Below, piece by piece: positions 18,986-28,749 of a stretch of DNA of 64,000 nucleotides. A program made the position numbers and the translations under genes. Below the pieces are notes generated by a model. It worked only from the letters and a program-made list of their open reading frames with translations. It ran no database searches and was not told where the DNA came from. The stretch is from Acinetobacter sichuanensis (GTDB lineage Bacteria > Pseudomonadota > Gammaproteobacteria > Pseudomonadales > Moraxellaceae), in NCBI RefSeq assembly GCF_003024515.2, contig NZ_PYIX02000001.1:186001-250000 (forward strand), read 5' to 3'. The stretch's first letter is position 1; each line of letters begins with the position of its first letter.

Positions 18986-19540
18986 TTAATCTTTTTGGCG
19001 AGTCATACTACGTAAAACATTATCTTTATCAACAAAATGATGCTTTAACGCTGCTGCGATATGACCAACTAAAAGTAAACCTGCTGCCCAAGAAAGATAA
19101 ATATGTAATGGTTTTACAATGTCCATCAAGTCTGGATTGTCCTGAACTAATCTTGGAATTTCAAATAAATATAAAACAGGAACAGGGTGTCCTGCACTCC
19201 AACTAAATAAACAACCTGTAATCGGGAGAGCCAACAACATAAAATAAAGTGCTAAATGACCTAAATGAGCCAGTGTTTTCATCATCGGTGACATGGTGTC
19301 AGGGAGCGCAGGCGTAGGGTGTGTATAGCGCCAAAATATACGAATAATCACTAAAAAAAGAATGGTTGACGCAATATTTTTATGAAAAGTGATGACATCA
19401 CCTTTAAAGCTACCATCAGCTTCATAGCTTAAAAAATTACCACTATAAAAGCCAATGAACCAAGCACTAATGAAAATAATTGCCATAATCCAATGTAGCC
19501 ATTGAGCTGTTCTTGTGTAATACATTTTATTTTGTGACAT
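18986..19540 (-). CDS. cytochrome b561
   Basis: 184-residue inner-membrane di-haem cytochrome b561 of the bacterial CybB type, which transfers electrons from the quinol pool. Four hydrophobic segments are visible (about 13-32, 49-67, 88-107, 144-164). Histidines in 'TAQWLHWIMAI', 'ITFHKNIAST', 'LGHLALYFMLL' and 'HIYLSWAAGLLLVGHIAAALKHHF' are the usual haem ligands. It is transcribed divergently from the lipoprotein gene at 19770. No strong ribosome-binding site precedes the ATG. Confidence 0.87.
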   Translation of the reverse strand: MSQNKMYYTRTAQWLHWIMAIIFISAWFIGFYSGNFLSYEADGSFKGDVITFHKNIASTILFLVIIRIFWRYTHPTPALPDTMSPMMKTLAHLGHLALYFMLLALPITGCLFSWSAGHPVPVLYLFEIPRLVQDNPDLMDIVKPLHIYLSWAAGLLLVGHIAAALKHHFVDKDNVLRSMTRQKD

Positions 19541-19604
19541 TGCTAAAATTACATATTTGCAGGGAGTCTATATCCTAGCGAATTTTTAAATGCGATACCT
19601 ATGT

Positions 19605-19639
19605 TAATTTTGCAACGATAGAGCACTAATTTTGCAACG
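19605..19639 (+). repeat. 13-bp direct repeat with 22-bp spacing
   Basis: TAATTTTGCAACG occurs at 19605-19617 and again, exactly, at 19627-19639. The period is 22 bases, about two helical turns, so both copies face the same side of the DNA. It lies in the divergent promoter region between cytochrome b561 and the lipoprotein gene. Likely a tandem regulator site; the regulator is unknown. Confidence 0.5.
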
Positions 19640-19769
19640 CTGTTTGAAAAAGTGTACGCTTTCTAAACAAATAGCCTTTCGTTACAAGAATACGTTCAAG
19701 ATAGAGTTTTCTCGGTCAAAGAGTTTGGGCACAATATGCCCACGAAATTTTCATAAAAAGGAAAACACT

Positions 19770-20150
19770 GTGAAAAAATTGATTGCAACACTTGCGCCTA
19801 TCGCTTTAGTTTTGACAGCATGTGCATCAACGACAGGCACAACGGGGAATACAGCAGCAACGACTACACAGCAATTGGGTACTGCGGCATTAAAAATTGC
19901 GATTAATGCGAAATGTACAACTGAACTGAATAATTTACCTGCTTGGCAAACTGCAACAAAGTTAATGACTACTGAGCAAAAAACCAATGTTCAAGGTGAA
20001 ATTTGTGGCTGTGTGAGTGACAAGGCACCGCAAAGTGTAACAGCAGTAGACTTAGCAACGGCTGCAATTGACCCTCAAGCAAGAGCAACGATTGTATCAA
20101 ATGCTGTGACGAAAACGATCAATGCGTGTGTAGCAGAAGCTGTAAAATAA
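19770..20150 (+). CDS. small Thr/Ala-rich lipoprotein, unknown
   Basis: 126-residue predicted lipoprotein with signal sequence MKKLIATLAPIALVLTAC; the lipobox LTAC puts the lipidated cysteine at residue 18. A Thr/Gly-rich linker follows, then a small domain with four cysteines ('AKCTTELN', 'EICGCVSDKAP', 'INACVAEA') that may form disulfides in the periplasm. The start is GTG at 19770, fixed by AAAAGGA seven bases upstream; longer ORF versions extend without a usable site. A GGGCA/TGCCC hairpin lies at about 19725-19740. Function unknown. Confidence 0.75.
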   Translation: MKKLIATLAPIALVLTACASTTGTTGNTAATTTQQLGTAALKIAINAKCTTELNNLPAWQTATKLMTTEQKTNVQGEICGCVSDKAPQSVTAVDLATAAIDPQARATIVSNAVTKTINACVAEAVK

Positions 20151-20167
20151 TTTGTGTTATACTTTAT

Positions 20168-20196
20168 AGAGGCTGACTTGTTCAGCCTCTTTTTTT
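20168..20196 (+). terminator. intrinsic terminator of the lipoprotein gene
   Basis: AGAGGCTGA - CTTGT - TCAGCCTCT followed by T6. It ends only 12 bases before the rnhB start codon. Confidence 0.9.
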
Positions 20197-20208
20197 GTGG
20201 GTGAATAT

Positions 20209-20784
20209 ATGATGTTAATTGCTGGTGTTGATGAGGCTGGGCGTGGACCTTTAGTAGGGTCTGTGGTTGCAGCGGCTGTAATTTTAGATCCAAATAATCC
20301 AATTGAAGGCTTAAATGACTCTAAAAAAATAAGTGAAAAGAAACGTGAAAAGTTATTTATTGAGATTAAGGAAAAAGCGTTAGCTTGGGCAATTGCAGAA
20401 GCTTCACATACAGAAATTGATGAACTTAATATTTTACAAGCCTCATTATTGGCGATGCGAAGAGCTGTTGAGGCTTTGAATATAAAACCTGAACATGTAT
20501 TGGTCGATGGCAATAAAGTACCACAAGGCTTAACCATGAGTTGTGATGCGATTGTTGGAGGTGATGCTTTACATGCAGAAATTTCTGCTGCAAGTATTTT
20601 AGCTAAAGTGACAAGAGATCATGACATGGTCGCACTTGATGAAAAATATCCTCAATATGGTTTTGCTAAACATAAAGGTTATCCAACCAAAGCGCATTTT
20701 GAAGCGATTGAAGAACATGGTGTGATTGATCAACACCGCCGTAGTTATGCACCTGTAAAAAAAGCATTGGGTTTAGTTGAATAG
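20209..20784 (+). CDS. rnhB: ribonuclease HII
   Basis: 191-residue RNase HII, which cuts RNA in RNA-DNA hybrids and at single ribonucleotides. The signature '[19 protein letters not shown]' with catalytic Asp and Glu is at the start, and '[13 protein letters not shown]', 'VDGNKVPQ' and '[12 protein letters not shown]' follow as in E. coli. The start is ATG 20209 or the next codon ATG 20212; GGTGA just upstream suits either. The open frame extends to a GTG at 20197 that overlaps the upstream terminator, so I reject it. Confidence 0.93.
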   Translation: MMLIAGVDEAGRGPLVGSVVAAAVILDPNNPIEGLNDSKKISEKKREKLFIEIKEKALAWAIAEASHTEIDELNILQASLLAMRRAVEALNIKPEHVLVDGNKVPQGLTMSCDAIVGGDALHAEISAASILAKVTRDHDMVALDEKYPQYGFAKHKGYPTKAHFEAIEEHGVIDQHRRSYAPVKKALGLVE

Positions 20785-20827
20785 TTTATCTAAAAAGTAA
20801 TGTATTTTTCTTGCTTACTATAAATTT

Positions 20828-20850
20828 AAAGCGGCCTCTTGAGCCGCTTT
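20828..20850. terminator. hairpin between the convergent rnhB and csrA genes
   Basis: AAAGCGGC - CTCTTGA - GCCGCTTT. A-runs and T-runs on both flanks let it act in both directions; the T-run is short. Confidence 0.65.
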
Positions 20851-20873
20851 ATACTTTCCAAATTAGCAATAAC

Positions 20874-21134
20874 TTAGCGATTAAAGTTATTGTTATTTTG
20901 AGAGTAGTTATCATCTTCAAACGAAGGTTGATAATCTTGATCAATATGTTGAAGATGTTCGTGCATCGCACGTTCGTGCTGGATACGCTGGTAAATTTCT
21001 TCACGATGGACAGAAACTTCTTTAGGCGCATTAACACCAATACGAACTTGATTACCTTTGACACCAAGCACAGTTACACTGACTTGATCTCCAATCATTA
21101 ATGTTTCTCCGACACGACGGGTCAGAATCAGCAT
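20874..21134 (-). CDS. csrA: carbon storage regulator CsrA
   Basis: 86-residue RNA-binding translational regulator. The core '[20 protein letters not shown]' and '[19 protein letters not shown]' carry the RNA-binding arginine (R44 in 'VSVHREEI'). Beyond residue 60, where E. coli CsrA ends, there is a hydrophilic tail rich in His, Gln, Asp and Asn ending in a run of asparagines. This longer tail is a Moraxellaceae feature. GGAGATAAAC before the ATG is a good start site. It lies downstream of lysC on the same strand, separated by a hairpin. Confidence 0.95.
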   Translation of the reverse strand: MLILTRRVGETLMIGDQVSVTVLGVKGNQVRIGVNAPKEVSVHREEIYQRIQHERAMHEHLQHIDQDYQPSFEDDNYSQNNNNFNR

Positions 21135-21285
21135 GTTTATCTCCTTGCAAAACGCTAAACCTGCAATGAATTTCTTTAGAAAGCAACTTTGAAAACAGAG
21201 AGCATTTTAACAGAATAATGTGATCAAGTTTTCACTTTAAATCACTCTGATGAAATTTTTTACAACCTCAGAGCTTAATATAACA

Positions 21286-21313
21286 GAGCCACTATAAAAA
21301 ACTATAGTGGCTC
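21286..21313 (-). terminator. candidate terminator after lysC
   Basis: Perfect 11-bp stem GAGCCACTATA / TATAGTGGCTC with a 6-base loop. On the minus strand it is followed by TGTTATATT, so the T-tract is interrupted and the call is tentative. Confidence 0.5.
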
Positions 21314-21364
21314 CGTCATTTTGTAGGGCAAAATTGCCAATAAATTGTCAATTTTGTTCAAATA

Positions 21365-22645
21365 TTAAGCACGTGTGCTAGATTCACCATGTTCACGGTC
21401 TAAACCGAAAGCAGTATGAAGTGTGCGAACAGCAAGTTCTAAGTAATTTTCTTCGATAATGACAGAAATTTTGATCTCAGAAGTTGAAATCATTAGGATG
21501 TTAATGCCTTCATCTGCAAGCGCAGTAAACATTTTACTTGCAACACCTGCATGTGAGCGCATACCTACACCCACGATCGAAACTTTAACGATGTCATCAC
21601 GAGTAGCAACTTCACGCGCATTAATTGCTTTCGCTGTATCTTCTAAGATTGCTTTGGCTTTTTTAAGTTCGCCACGGTTAACCGTAAATGTAAAGTCAGT
21701 TGTACCGTCTTCTTCAACGTTTTGGATAATCATATCCACTTCAACATTTGCAGAACCAATCGGAGACAAAATTTTAGATGCAATACCTGGCTCATCAGGT
21801 ACACCTAAAATAGTTAATTTTGCTTCGTCACGGTTAAATGCGATACCTGAAATAATAGGATTTTCCATATTGTCTTCCGCTTCAGTGGTGATTAGTGTCC
21901 CAACGTTTTTCTTAAATTCTTCGTCGAATGCGCCATCATCGTCATTATCAAAACTTGATAATACGCGTAAAGGCACTTGGTATTTTCCAGCAAATTCAAC
22001 TGAACGAATTTGTAGAACTTTAGAACCAAGTGATGCCATTTCAAGCATTTCTTCAAATGAAATACGATCAACTTTTTTGGCTTTTGGTGCAACACGAGGG
22101 TCAGTGGTATAAACACCATCTACATCAGTATAGATTTGGCATTCATCAGCTTTTAACGCTGCTGCAAGTGCAACACCTGTTGTATCTGAGCCACCACGAC
22201 CTAAAGTAGTCGTATTGCCTTGTTCGTCTACACCTTGGAAACCAGCAACAACAATGACATTGCCAGCATCTAAAAGTGAAGTCATAACTTCTGTGTCAAT
22301 TGACTCAATACGTGCTTTGGTAAATGAGTTATCTGTTTTAATCCCAACTTGGCGACCTGTTAGTGATTGTGCAGAAACTCCAATAGAGTTTAGCGCCATC
22401 GCTAACATAGAAATCGTTACCTGTTCACCAGTAGACACCATTTGGTCTAACTCGCGTGGGTCTGGGGTTTCGGTAATGGCTTTCGCTAAAGCCAATAAGC
22501 GGTTGGTTTCACCACTCATTGCAGAAACAACCACAACCACCTTGTGACCATGATCATGCCAGCGCTTTATACGACGAGCTACATTTAAAATGCGCTCGGG
22601 AGTCCCCATTGAGGTACCGCCATATTTTTGAACGATTAATGCCAT
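21365..22645 (-). CDS. lysC: aspartate kinase
   Basis: 426-residue aspartokinase, first step of the aspartate family (lysine, methionine, threonine). The N-terminal kinase domain opens 'MALIVQKYGGTSMGTPERI' and includes 'GRGGSDTTGVALAAAL'. Two C-terminal ACT regulatory domains follow ('VPDEPGIASKIL' and 'GVGMRSHAGVASKMF'). This is the lysine/threonine-feedback type of about 410-430 residues. AAGGA precedes ATG 22645; a longer TTG start is rejected. It also supplies aspartate 4-semialdehyde, the dat substrate. Confidence 0.94.
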   Translation of the reverse strand: MALIVQKYGGTSMGTPERILNVARRIKRWHDHGHKVVVVVSAMSGETNRLLALAKAITETPDPRELDQMVSTGEQVTISMLAMALNSIGVSAQSLTGRQVGIKTDNSFTKARIESIDTEVMTSLLDAGNVIVVAGFQGVDEQGNTTTLGRGGSDTTGVALAAALKADECQIYTDVDGVYTTDPRVAPKAKKVDRISFEEMLEMASLGSKVLQIRSVEFAGKYQVPLRVLSSFDNDDDGAFDEEFKKNVGTLITTEAEDNMENPIISGIAFNRDEAKLTILGVPDEPGIASKILSPIGSANVEVDMIIQNVEEDGTTDFTFTVNRGELKKAKAILEDTAKAINAREVATRDDIVKVSIVGVGMRSHAGVASKMFTALADEGINILMISTSEIKISVIIEENYLELAVRTLHTAFGLDREHGESSTRA

Positions 22646-22670
22646 AACTTTCCTTACCAAGTAAATAAGT

Positions 22671-23069
22671 CTAACGACTTAAAGCACTTACACATATTTG
22701 AAAACCAGACTTTGCTGGATGTTTCAAAATACCACGTAGCTCGTAAATTTCCCCTTTATTTAAAGTAGGAAGTTCATATCGATACTTTGTGTCAGAGAGG
22801 CGAGTTGCTTTAACTTGCCCCTTTGGACTCCATAATTGCAATCCTGTGAATGGCTTAGAATCTAAACGAATAAATTCTAATGTTACAGGCTGCTTAATAT
22901 AGATTCGATTGTAAAGTTCAGTTTTTACAATCTTCTTTTCAACATAATCAAAAGGCATAAACTCACAATACGGCAAGGCTTTGCTTGGAACATGTAATTG
23001 ATAATATGTACCCGCAAAAAGCATTGGGCTGAATAAAAATAAACAACACAATACGAGCCTTGTCATCAT
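22671..23069 (-). CDS. secreted protein of unknown function between alaS and lysC
   Basis: 132-residue protein with a clear signal peptide (MMTRLVLCCLFLFSPMLFA, cleavage before GTYYQ). The mature part is beta-rich with two cysteines ('LPYCEFM' and 'FQICVSALS') that may form a disulfide. AAGG lies eight bases before the ATG at 23069. It starts ten bases after alaS stops and ends 25 bases before lysC, so alaS, this gene and lysC look like one operon. No family recognised. Confidence 0.7.
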   Translation of the reverse strand: MMTRLVLCCLFLFSPMLFAGTYYQLHVPSKALPYCEFMPFDYVEKKIVKTELYNRIYIKQPVTLEFIRLDSKPFTGLQLWSPKGQVKATRLSDTKYRYELPTLNKGEIYELRGILKHPAKSGFQICVSALSR

Positions 23070-23079
23070 GTGAGTGACC

Positions 23080-25773
23080 TTATTTTGCAGCAATCCACGC
23101 AGATAATTCTGTCATTACGCGATCAAACTGCTCATTCAATGGTGCGCCACCTTGAGCAAGGTCTGGTTTACCGCCACCTTTACCACCCAATTCAGTTGCT
23201 AAGTGTTTAATAATGTCGCCTGCTTTAATATTGGCAGTAAAATCTTTCGCTACAGAAGCAATCAAACTCACTTTATCGCCATCTACACCTGCAATCACAA
23301 TAACTGCATTATCAAGTTTAGATTTGACACTGTCATGAAGGTGACGGACTGATTTTGCATCTTGACCTTGTACAGTTGCGATCAAGGTTTGACGCCCAGC
23401 GATATCTTGAACTTGACCAATAAGATCTGAAGCTTGGAAATTTGCCAGTTTTTGATTCAGTTGCTCAATTTGTTTTTGCAATTGATGTGCTGTTTCTACA
23501 GTTGCTTCAACTTTCTCAACAGTTTGATCTTTTTGCGCTTTGAGCAAATCATTGATGTGAACAATATCAGCATCTACTTTTTGTACAACTTCAAGCGCTT
23601 TCGTACCTGTCACTGCTTCGATACGACGTACACCAGCAGCAACACCGCCTTCAGATGTGATTTTGAATAGACCAATATCACCTGTACGTTTTACGTGGAT
23701 ACCACCACAAAGTTCGATCGAGAAGTTTTTCTCATCTTTGGTTGTACCCATAGAAAGTACACGAACTTCGTCGCCATATTTTTCGCCGAACAGCATCATT
23801 GCGCCTTTTTCTTTGGCAGCATCAATGTCAAGCAGTTCGGTAGAAACGGTAGTGTTGGCAATCACTTCAGCATTGACAATACGTTCAATTTGTTGAATTT
23901 GTGCAAATGAAACAGGTTGGTCATTGGCAAAGTCAAAACGTAAAATATCAGATGCAACCAAAGAACCTTTTTGTTGTACGTGCTCGCCAAGAACTTGACG
24001 TAGCGCCGCATGAAGAAGATGAGTTGCAGAGTGGTTACGTGCAGTTGCATCACGGATATCTGCTTTTACAATCGCTTCAACCGCTTGAGTCGCTTTTAAG
24101 CTCCCCATCGTCACGATACCTTGATGAACAAATGCACCACCAGATTTTTTAGTATCTTGAACTTCGAAAATACCTGTATCGTTTTTGAAGATACCTGTAT
24201 CACCGATTTGACCACCACTTTCCGCATAGAAAGGCGTTTGGTTCAATACGATTAAAGCTTCATCGCCTTCAACAACTTCATCAACCTGTTCGCCATCTTT
24301 ATAGATTGCAACAATTTGACCTTGACCTTGAGTGGCATCATAGCCGTCAAATTGAGTTTCGCCTTCAACGTTAACGATTGCATTGTAATCTACAGAGAAT
24401 TTACCTGCATCACGTGCACGTTGACGTTGCGCTGCCATTTCAACTTCAAAACCAGCTTCGTCGATTTCTAATTCACGTTCACGTGCGATGTCTGCGGTTA
24501 AGTCTGTTGGGAAGCCGTAAGTGTCATAAAGTTTAAATACAGTCGCACCAGCAATAACTTTACCTTTAAGGTTTGCTAATTCACCTTCAAGCAATTTCAA
24601 ACCTTGCTCAAGTGTTTTAGCAAAGAGTTCTTCTTCACGGATCAAGGCATTTTCAATGACTTGACGACGTTCAACCAATTCAGGATAAGCTTCGCCCATG
24701 ACATTAATCAAAGGTTGCAACATTTTGTAGAAGAATGTGCCTGTTGCGCCCATTTTATTACCATGACGTACAGCACGGCGAATAATACGGCGGAGTACAT
24801 AGCCACGACCTTCGTTTGAAGGATTCACGCCATCTGCAATGAGGAAACAGCAAGAACGTGCATGGTCTGCAACAACTTTAAGCGAGGCAGGGTATTCAAC
24901 TGGTTTATTATTGGCTTGAGCTGTTGCAACAGCTTCAGTTATATCGACACCGATAATTTCGGCAGCATCTTTAAGCAAGTTTTGGAATAAATCGATTTCG
25001 TAGTTTGAGTTTACATGTTGTAAAACAGCAGAAATACGCTCTAAGCCCATACCTGTATCAACAGAAGGTGCAGGAAGATTATGCAATACACCATCCGCAG
25101 TACGGTTAAACTGCATGAATACGTTGTTCCAGATTTCAATGAAACGGTCGCCATCTTCTTCAGGTGTGCCCGGTAAACCACCCCAAATGTGGTCGCCATG
25201 GTCAAAGAAGATTTCAGAACATGGACCACAAGGACCTGTGTCACCCATTGCCCAGAAGTTATCTGAGGCGTATTTTTCACCTTTGTTGTCACCAATACGG
25301 ATGATACGGCTTGCATCTAGACCAATTTCTTTGTTCCAAATGTCAAATGCTTCGTCATCTGTATGGTAAACAGTGGCATAAAGTTTGTCTTTAGGGAGTG
25401 CTAGCCATTCTTCGCCAGTCAAAAAGTCCCAAGCAAAGCGGATGGCATCACGTTTAAAGTAATCACCAAAAGAGAAGTTACCTAACATTTCAAAGAAAGT
25501 ATGGTGACGTGCGGTATAACCAACATTATCTAAATCGTTGTGTTTACCGCCTGCACGCACACATTTTTGTGATGTAGTTGCACGTACATAGTCACGTTTT
25601 TCAAGACCTAAGAAACAGTCTTTGAATTGGTTCATCCCTGCATTGGTGAAAAGCAGAGTGGGATCATTGGCAGGTACAAGTGAACTCGACGCGACACGTG
25701 TATGTCCTTGCGATTCAAAGTAACGCAAAAATGCTTCACGTATTTCAGCAGTTGTCATAAAACGAGTACTCAC
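23080..25773 (-). CDS. alaS: alanyl-tRNA synthetase
   Basis: About 897-residue class II synthetase. The catalytic domain has '[20 protein letters not shown]' and '[18 protein letters not shown]'. The editing domain has the zinc-type '[12 protein letters not shown]' and 'ELCGGIH'. The C-terminal C-Ala domain ends with '[14 protein letters not shown]'. The start is uncertain. A GTG at 25773 has GAGGAG ten bases before it and gives [15 protein letters not shown]; the ATG at 25758 matches the family start but lies 25 bases from that site. I give the GTG start. Confidence 0.94.
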   Translation of the reverse strand: MSTRFMTTAEIREAFLRYFESQGHTRVASSSLVPANDPTLLFTNAGMNQFKDCFLGLEKRDYVRATTSQKCVRAGGKHNDLDNVGYTARHHTFFEMLGNFSFGDYFKRDAIRFAWDFLTGEEWLALPKDKLYATVYHTDDEAFDIWNKEIGLDASRIIRIGDNKGEKYASDNFWAMGDTGPCGPCSEIFFDHGDHIWGGLPGTPEEDGDRFIEIWNNVFMQFNRTADGVLHNLPAPSVDTGMGLERISAVLQHVNSNYEIDLFQNLLKDAAEIIGVDITEAVATAQANNKPVEYPASLKVVADHARSCCFLIADGVNPSNEGRGYVLRRIIRRAVRHGNKMGATGTFFYKMLQPLINVMGEAYPELVERRQVIENALIREEELFAKTLEQGLKLLEGELANLKGKVIAGATVFKLYDTYGFPTDLTADIARERELEIDEAGFEVEMAAQRQRARDAGKFSVDYNAIVNVEGETQFDGYDATQGQGQIVAIYKDGEQVDEVVEGDEALIVLNQTPFYAESGGQIGDTGIFKNDTGIFEVQDTKKSGGAFVHQGIVTMGSLKATQAVEAIVKADIRDATARNHSATHLLHAALRQVLGEHVQQKGSLVASDILRFDFANDQPVSFAQIQQIERIVNAEVIANTTVSTELLDIDAAKEKGAMMLFGEKYGDEVRVLSMGTTKDEKNFSIELCGGIHVKRTGDIGLFKITSEGGVAAGVRRIEAVTGTKALEVVQKVDADIVHINDLLKAQKDQTVEKVEATVETAHQLQKQIEQLNQKLANFQASDLIGQVQDIAGRQTLIATVQGQDAKSVRHLHDSVKSKLDNAVIVIAGVDGDKVSLIASVAKDFTANIKAGDIIKHLATELGGKGGGKPDLAQGGAPLNEQFDRVMTELSAWIAAK

Positions 25774-26010
25774 AACCAAGTCACTCCTCAATTTTCGTAT
25801 TGGCTAAAAGTATGTCGCTAAGTCTGATTTTTACGCTTAACTGACACACGGGCTTAATTTTTTAGAACGCCAAAGTATAACGGAAAATGCCGTATGCACC
25901 AATGATTTTCAGGGGAATAAGTGCGATTTATATTGAAAATCAAGTATAGAGCGAAATTTAGTGAATAACATGGCAATGTACTGAATATTTGTTAAACGAT
26001 CAGTCAATCG

Positions 26011-26790
26011 TTAAATGTCGATTTGCAACAGATTTTTAGCTTTGAAATAATACTTTTTGCCATCGAATTTTAAAATTTGTGATTGTTTTTGTTTGATGAT
26101 TTTAACATGACAGTTTTGTATATCCACATGAATATTTTCTATATTTTCATTGAGTCGAATATCTGGTAAACCCTGTGTTTTAGAGCTGAGCAAAATGAGC
26201 TTTCTGTTTAGTTCGGAGCTTTGGGCATCCTCGCATTGATAAGGAGTTGAATTTGCTACCTGATCAGTAATAAGGTCTTGTAAAACCCACTTTATGGCTT
26301 GTTTTGCTTGAATGTGAAACAGTTGTAATATTCGTGTCGAGCTACTTACACCACCAATATGAACTTGATGTAATCCTAATCCGATAATGTGCTGATTTGG
26401 AATATTGGAATAAGCATTTATATCAAATTTGATATTTTCTAAGCGTGTTTGCGGAATGATTGGGGTCGGGTGGTGGTAGTGTTGAATAATACTTTGCTTG
26501 TGTCGATTGATTAAAAATAAATCGAGTTGATAATTGCCTGCATTGTTTGAAAATTGTTGGATTTCCTGACTTGTTGCAATGAGTACTTGTTCTTGGTGAA
26601 TGATCAGACAATCGTAAAACGTGGGATTTAGATTGCTTTGTGGCTTTTTAAAGAGATTTGACTTTTGAGTTAAAGCTTTAAGTAAATGATCTGTTTCTAA
26701 ATCACTGCATCTTTGATAGTTTTCTTGGGCGTAAATTGTTGAGGATAAAGTAAATATCATGAAAATAAAAAACAACATGGTTATTTTCAT
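26011..26790 (-). CDS. exported protein of unknown function
   Basis: 259 residues with a signal peptide (MKITMLFFIFMIFTLSSTIYA, then QENYQRC). AAGGA lies nine bases before the ATG. The mature protein is hydrophilic, rich in Gln, Asn, Ile and Lys, with three or four scattered cysteines and several predicted beta segments. It is monocistronic between alaS and the dehydrogenase gene. No family recognised and no catalytic motif seen. Confidence 0.65.
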   Translation of the reverse strand: MKITMLFFIFMIFTLSSTIYAQENYQRCSDLETDHLLKALTQKSNLFKKPQSNLNPTFYDCLIIHQEQVLIATSQEIQQFSNNAGNYQLDLFLINRHKQSIIQHYHHPTPIIPQTRLENIKFDINAYSNIPNQHIIGLGLHQVHIGGVSSSTRILQLFHIQAKQAIKWVLQDLITDQVANSTPYQCEDAQSSELNRKLILLSSKTQGLPDIRLNENIENIHVDIQNCHVKIIKQKQSQILKFDGKKYYFKAKNLLQIDI

Positions 26791-26984
26791 TTTGGCATAT
26801 CCTTATTTTTAAAATGATTTATAAAAATTAACTCCATTAAAGTTATTTTAGTGCTGATTTAAAATATGTTTGTGAGATTTAAGTTGATTTTAAATGAGAT
26901 TGTTTGTATTTGACTATATCTAAGCATGCGTTAAATCCATTAACATAGGAAAGTACAAAAAGCTTTCAATCCGAAGGAAAAATG

Positions 26985-28010
26985 ATGCAACGTGTGGCAA
27001 TTAACGGATTTGGTCGAATCGGGCGAAATGTATTGCGAGCTTGGTTTGAAAATCCAAAACCTTTTCATTTTGAAATCGTTGCAATCAATGATGTTGCTGA
27101 TGTTGAAACGATGGTTCATTTGTTTAGGTACGATACAACGCACGGGCGTTTTGATGGTGCTGTAACAATTCAAGAAGAAAATGATAAAATTTATTTATGT
27201 ATTGATGCGCGTCAAACTAAATTACGTGTGCAAATTCTTCGTCAAGCAGAGCCAAGCCAATTACCTTGGCAGAATTTAAACGTTGATGTTGTTTTAGAAT
27301 GCACAGGACTGTTTCGCTCACGCCAAGCCGCAACTCAGCATATTTGTGCAGGAGCAAAACGTGTCATCATCGGGGCTGCACCTTTTGATACTGTCGATGC
27401 CGCAATTGTTTATGGTGTAAATCATCAAGAAGTAAAAGCGACGGATCAAATCATTTCCAGTGTTTCATGTACCACTCAAGCACTCGTTCCTTTGGTCAAA
27501 ATTATTGACGATGCTTTTGGTATTGATACAGCTTTAATGACTGAAATTCATGCAGTCACAGCCGACCAGTCTGTATTGGATCATGCGCATCGTGATTTAC
27601 GTCGTGCACGAGCATCTGGGCAAAATATCATTCCAACCACTTCATCTGCTTTGGGTGCTTTAAAACAAGTGATGCCAAAAATGGAAAATCGCATTGATGG
27701 CTATTCGATTCGAGTACCAACAATTAATGTTGCTGCGATTGATCTGACTTTTATTGCTAAATCACCTATTACAAATCACTTGATTAATCAAACTTTAAAG
27801 CAAGCAGCTAAATATGATTATGCTGAGATTATGTCTGTGACAGATGAAGATTTAGTATCGAGTGATTTTAACCATTCGCCATATTCTTTAATTGTCGATT
27901 TAACTCAAACCATGGTGGTTGGTCATCAAGCGAAGGTATTTGCTTGGTATGACAATGAATGGGGCTATGCAAATCGTTTACTTGATTTGTGCGAGTCATT
28001 TACCGCATAA
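26985..28010 (+). CDS. glyceraldehyde-3-phosphate / erythrose-4-phosphate dehydrogenase family protein
   Basis: 341-residue NAD-dependent dehydrogenase. The Rossmann opening 'MQRVAINGFGRIGRNVLRAW' and 'VVLECTGLF' are canonical. The active-site signature is altered: 'SSVSCTTQALVPLVK' in place of SNASCTTNCLAP, keeping the catalytic cysteine (about C162). Later blocks 'DLRRARASGQNIIPT', 'IRVPTINVAAIDL' and 'YDNEWGYANRLLDL' match E. coli Epd better than GapA as I recall them. Epd oxidises erythrose 4-phosphate for pyridoxal phosphate synthesis. The start is the second of two adjacent ATGs because AAGGA is six bases before it. Substrate unresolved. Confidence 0.8.
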   Translation: MQRVAINGFGRIGRNVLRAWFENPKPFHFEIVAINDVADVETMVHLFRYDTTHGRFDGAVTIQEENDKIYLCIDARQTKLRVQILRQAEPSQLPWQNLNVDVVLECTGLFRSRQAATQHICAGAKRVIIGAAPFDTVDAAIVYGVNHQEVKATDQIISSVSCTTQALVPLVKIIDDAFGIDTALMTEIHAVTADQSVLDHAHRDLRRARASGQNIIPTTSSALGALKQVMPKMENRIDGYSIRVPTINVAAIDLTFIAKSPITNHLINQTLKQAAKYDYAEIMSVTDEDLVSSDFNHSPYSLIVDLTQTMVVGHQAKVFAWYDNEWGYANRLLDLCESFTA

Positions 28011-28043
28011 AGTTAATTTATAATGCATTGAATATTTTATATC

Positions 28044-28075
28044 TTTTGATGGATGCGGATAGTCATTCATCAAAA
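28044..28075 (+). terminator. candidate terminator after the dehydrogenase
   Basis: 12-bp stem TTTTGATGGATG / CATTCATCAAAA with one G-T pair and an 8-base loop. Only CTTT follows, so it is a weak terminator at best. Confidence 0.4.
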
Positions 28076-28113
28076 CTTTAACCAATAAAAATGAACTATA
28101 AAGGAGAAAGATC

Positions 28114-28413
28114 TTGATTTACATACTCATCGCAATTGTTGTTTTGTATGTGGCTATATTATTTTTGGTTTGGAAAATAAATGTGCTAAATCAACAGAAT
28201 CATGATGCAATGCAGGTCTTACAAGCGCAAGAACAGCAGACACATTTACAAGAAGAACATTTAAAACAAACGTTACAATTGATGCAAGATCTAGCGAAAA
28301 AGATGCATATCCAGCAAGAAGTTTTAGATAAAACAACACAACGTATGACACAAGTTGAAGTGCAAAAAGCGGAGCTAATTCGCTTATTACAGCAAAATTT
28401 TTCAGATCGATAA
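28114..28413 (+). CDS. small membrane-anchored coiled-coil protein, unknown
   Basis: 99 residues: an N-terminal transmembrane helix (about 2-22, MIYILIAIVVLYVAILFLVW) followed by a Gln/Glu/Lys-rich heptad pattern to the end, that is, a membrane-anchored coiled coil. The start is TTG, supported by AAAGGAG seven bases upstream. Function unknown; the layout is like small cell-envelope or division-associated proteins, but no motif supports that. Confidence 0.65.
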   Translation: MIYILIAIVVLYVAILFLVWKINVLNQQNHDAMQVLQAQEQQTHLQEEHLKQTLQLMQDLAKKMHIQQEVLDKTTQRMTQVEVQKAELIRLLQQNFSDR

Positions 28414-28435
28414 TACAAAAATAGATGGACAACGA

Positions 28436-28466
28436 GATACTTGATTCGGTTAATGAATCAAGTATC
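28436..28466. repeat. 12-bp perfect hairpin at the azlD stop codon
   Basis: GATACTTGATTC and GAATCAAGTATC pair exactly around a 7-base loop, between the convergent coiled-coil gene and azlD. The azlD stop codon lies in the loop. No T-run follows on either strand, so it is a transcript-end hairpin without the usual U-tract. Confidence 0.6.
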
Positions 28467-28749
28467 GCAAAATACCTGTTGCAACGATACTAATCAACAC
28501 CGTAGGCAATAACGATAAATAACATGCGGCAAGAAAAGTAATGGCAATCGCGATCAGATTTGCAGGGTTGTCTGAGACAAAATAAGGCGCAATCACTGAA
28601 ATCAGTACACAACCTGGAATAACTTGAAGAATGCGTGTTGTACGTTTACTTAAGGTTTTATTCTTAAGCAATAAATAACCCAAAATCCGTGTGGAATAAG
28701 TGGTCAATGCAACACAGATAATCGCAATAAGTGTTGTACTGTGAATCAT
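28450..28749 (-). CDS. azlD: AzlD-family branched-chain amino acid exporter subunit
   Basis: 99-residue hydrophobic protein with three to four transmembrane helices, the small partner of AzlC. AzlCD exports branched-chain amino acids. The opening 'ALTTYSTRILGYLLLKNK' and 'VIPGCVLISVIAPYF' match the family. It starts within the last bases of azlC (ATGA overlap), so the two are one operon. Confidence 0.88.
   Translation of the reverse strand: MIHSTTLIAIICVALTTYSTRILGYLLLKNKTLSKRTTRILQVIPGCVLISVIAPYFVSDNPANLIAIAITFLAACYLSLLPTVLISIVATGILRYLIH

Noticed and set aside
22646..22660. Upstream TTG start for lysC
   Set aside because: The ribosome-binding site would lie inside the extension; the ATG at 22645 fits both the site and the family.
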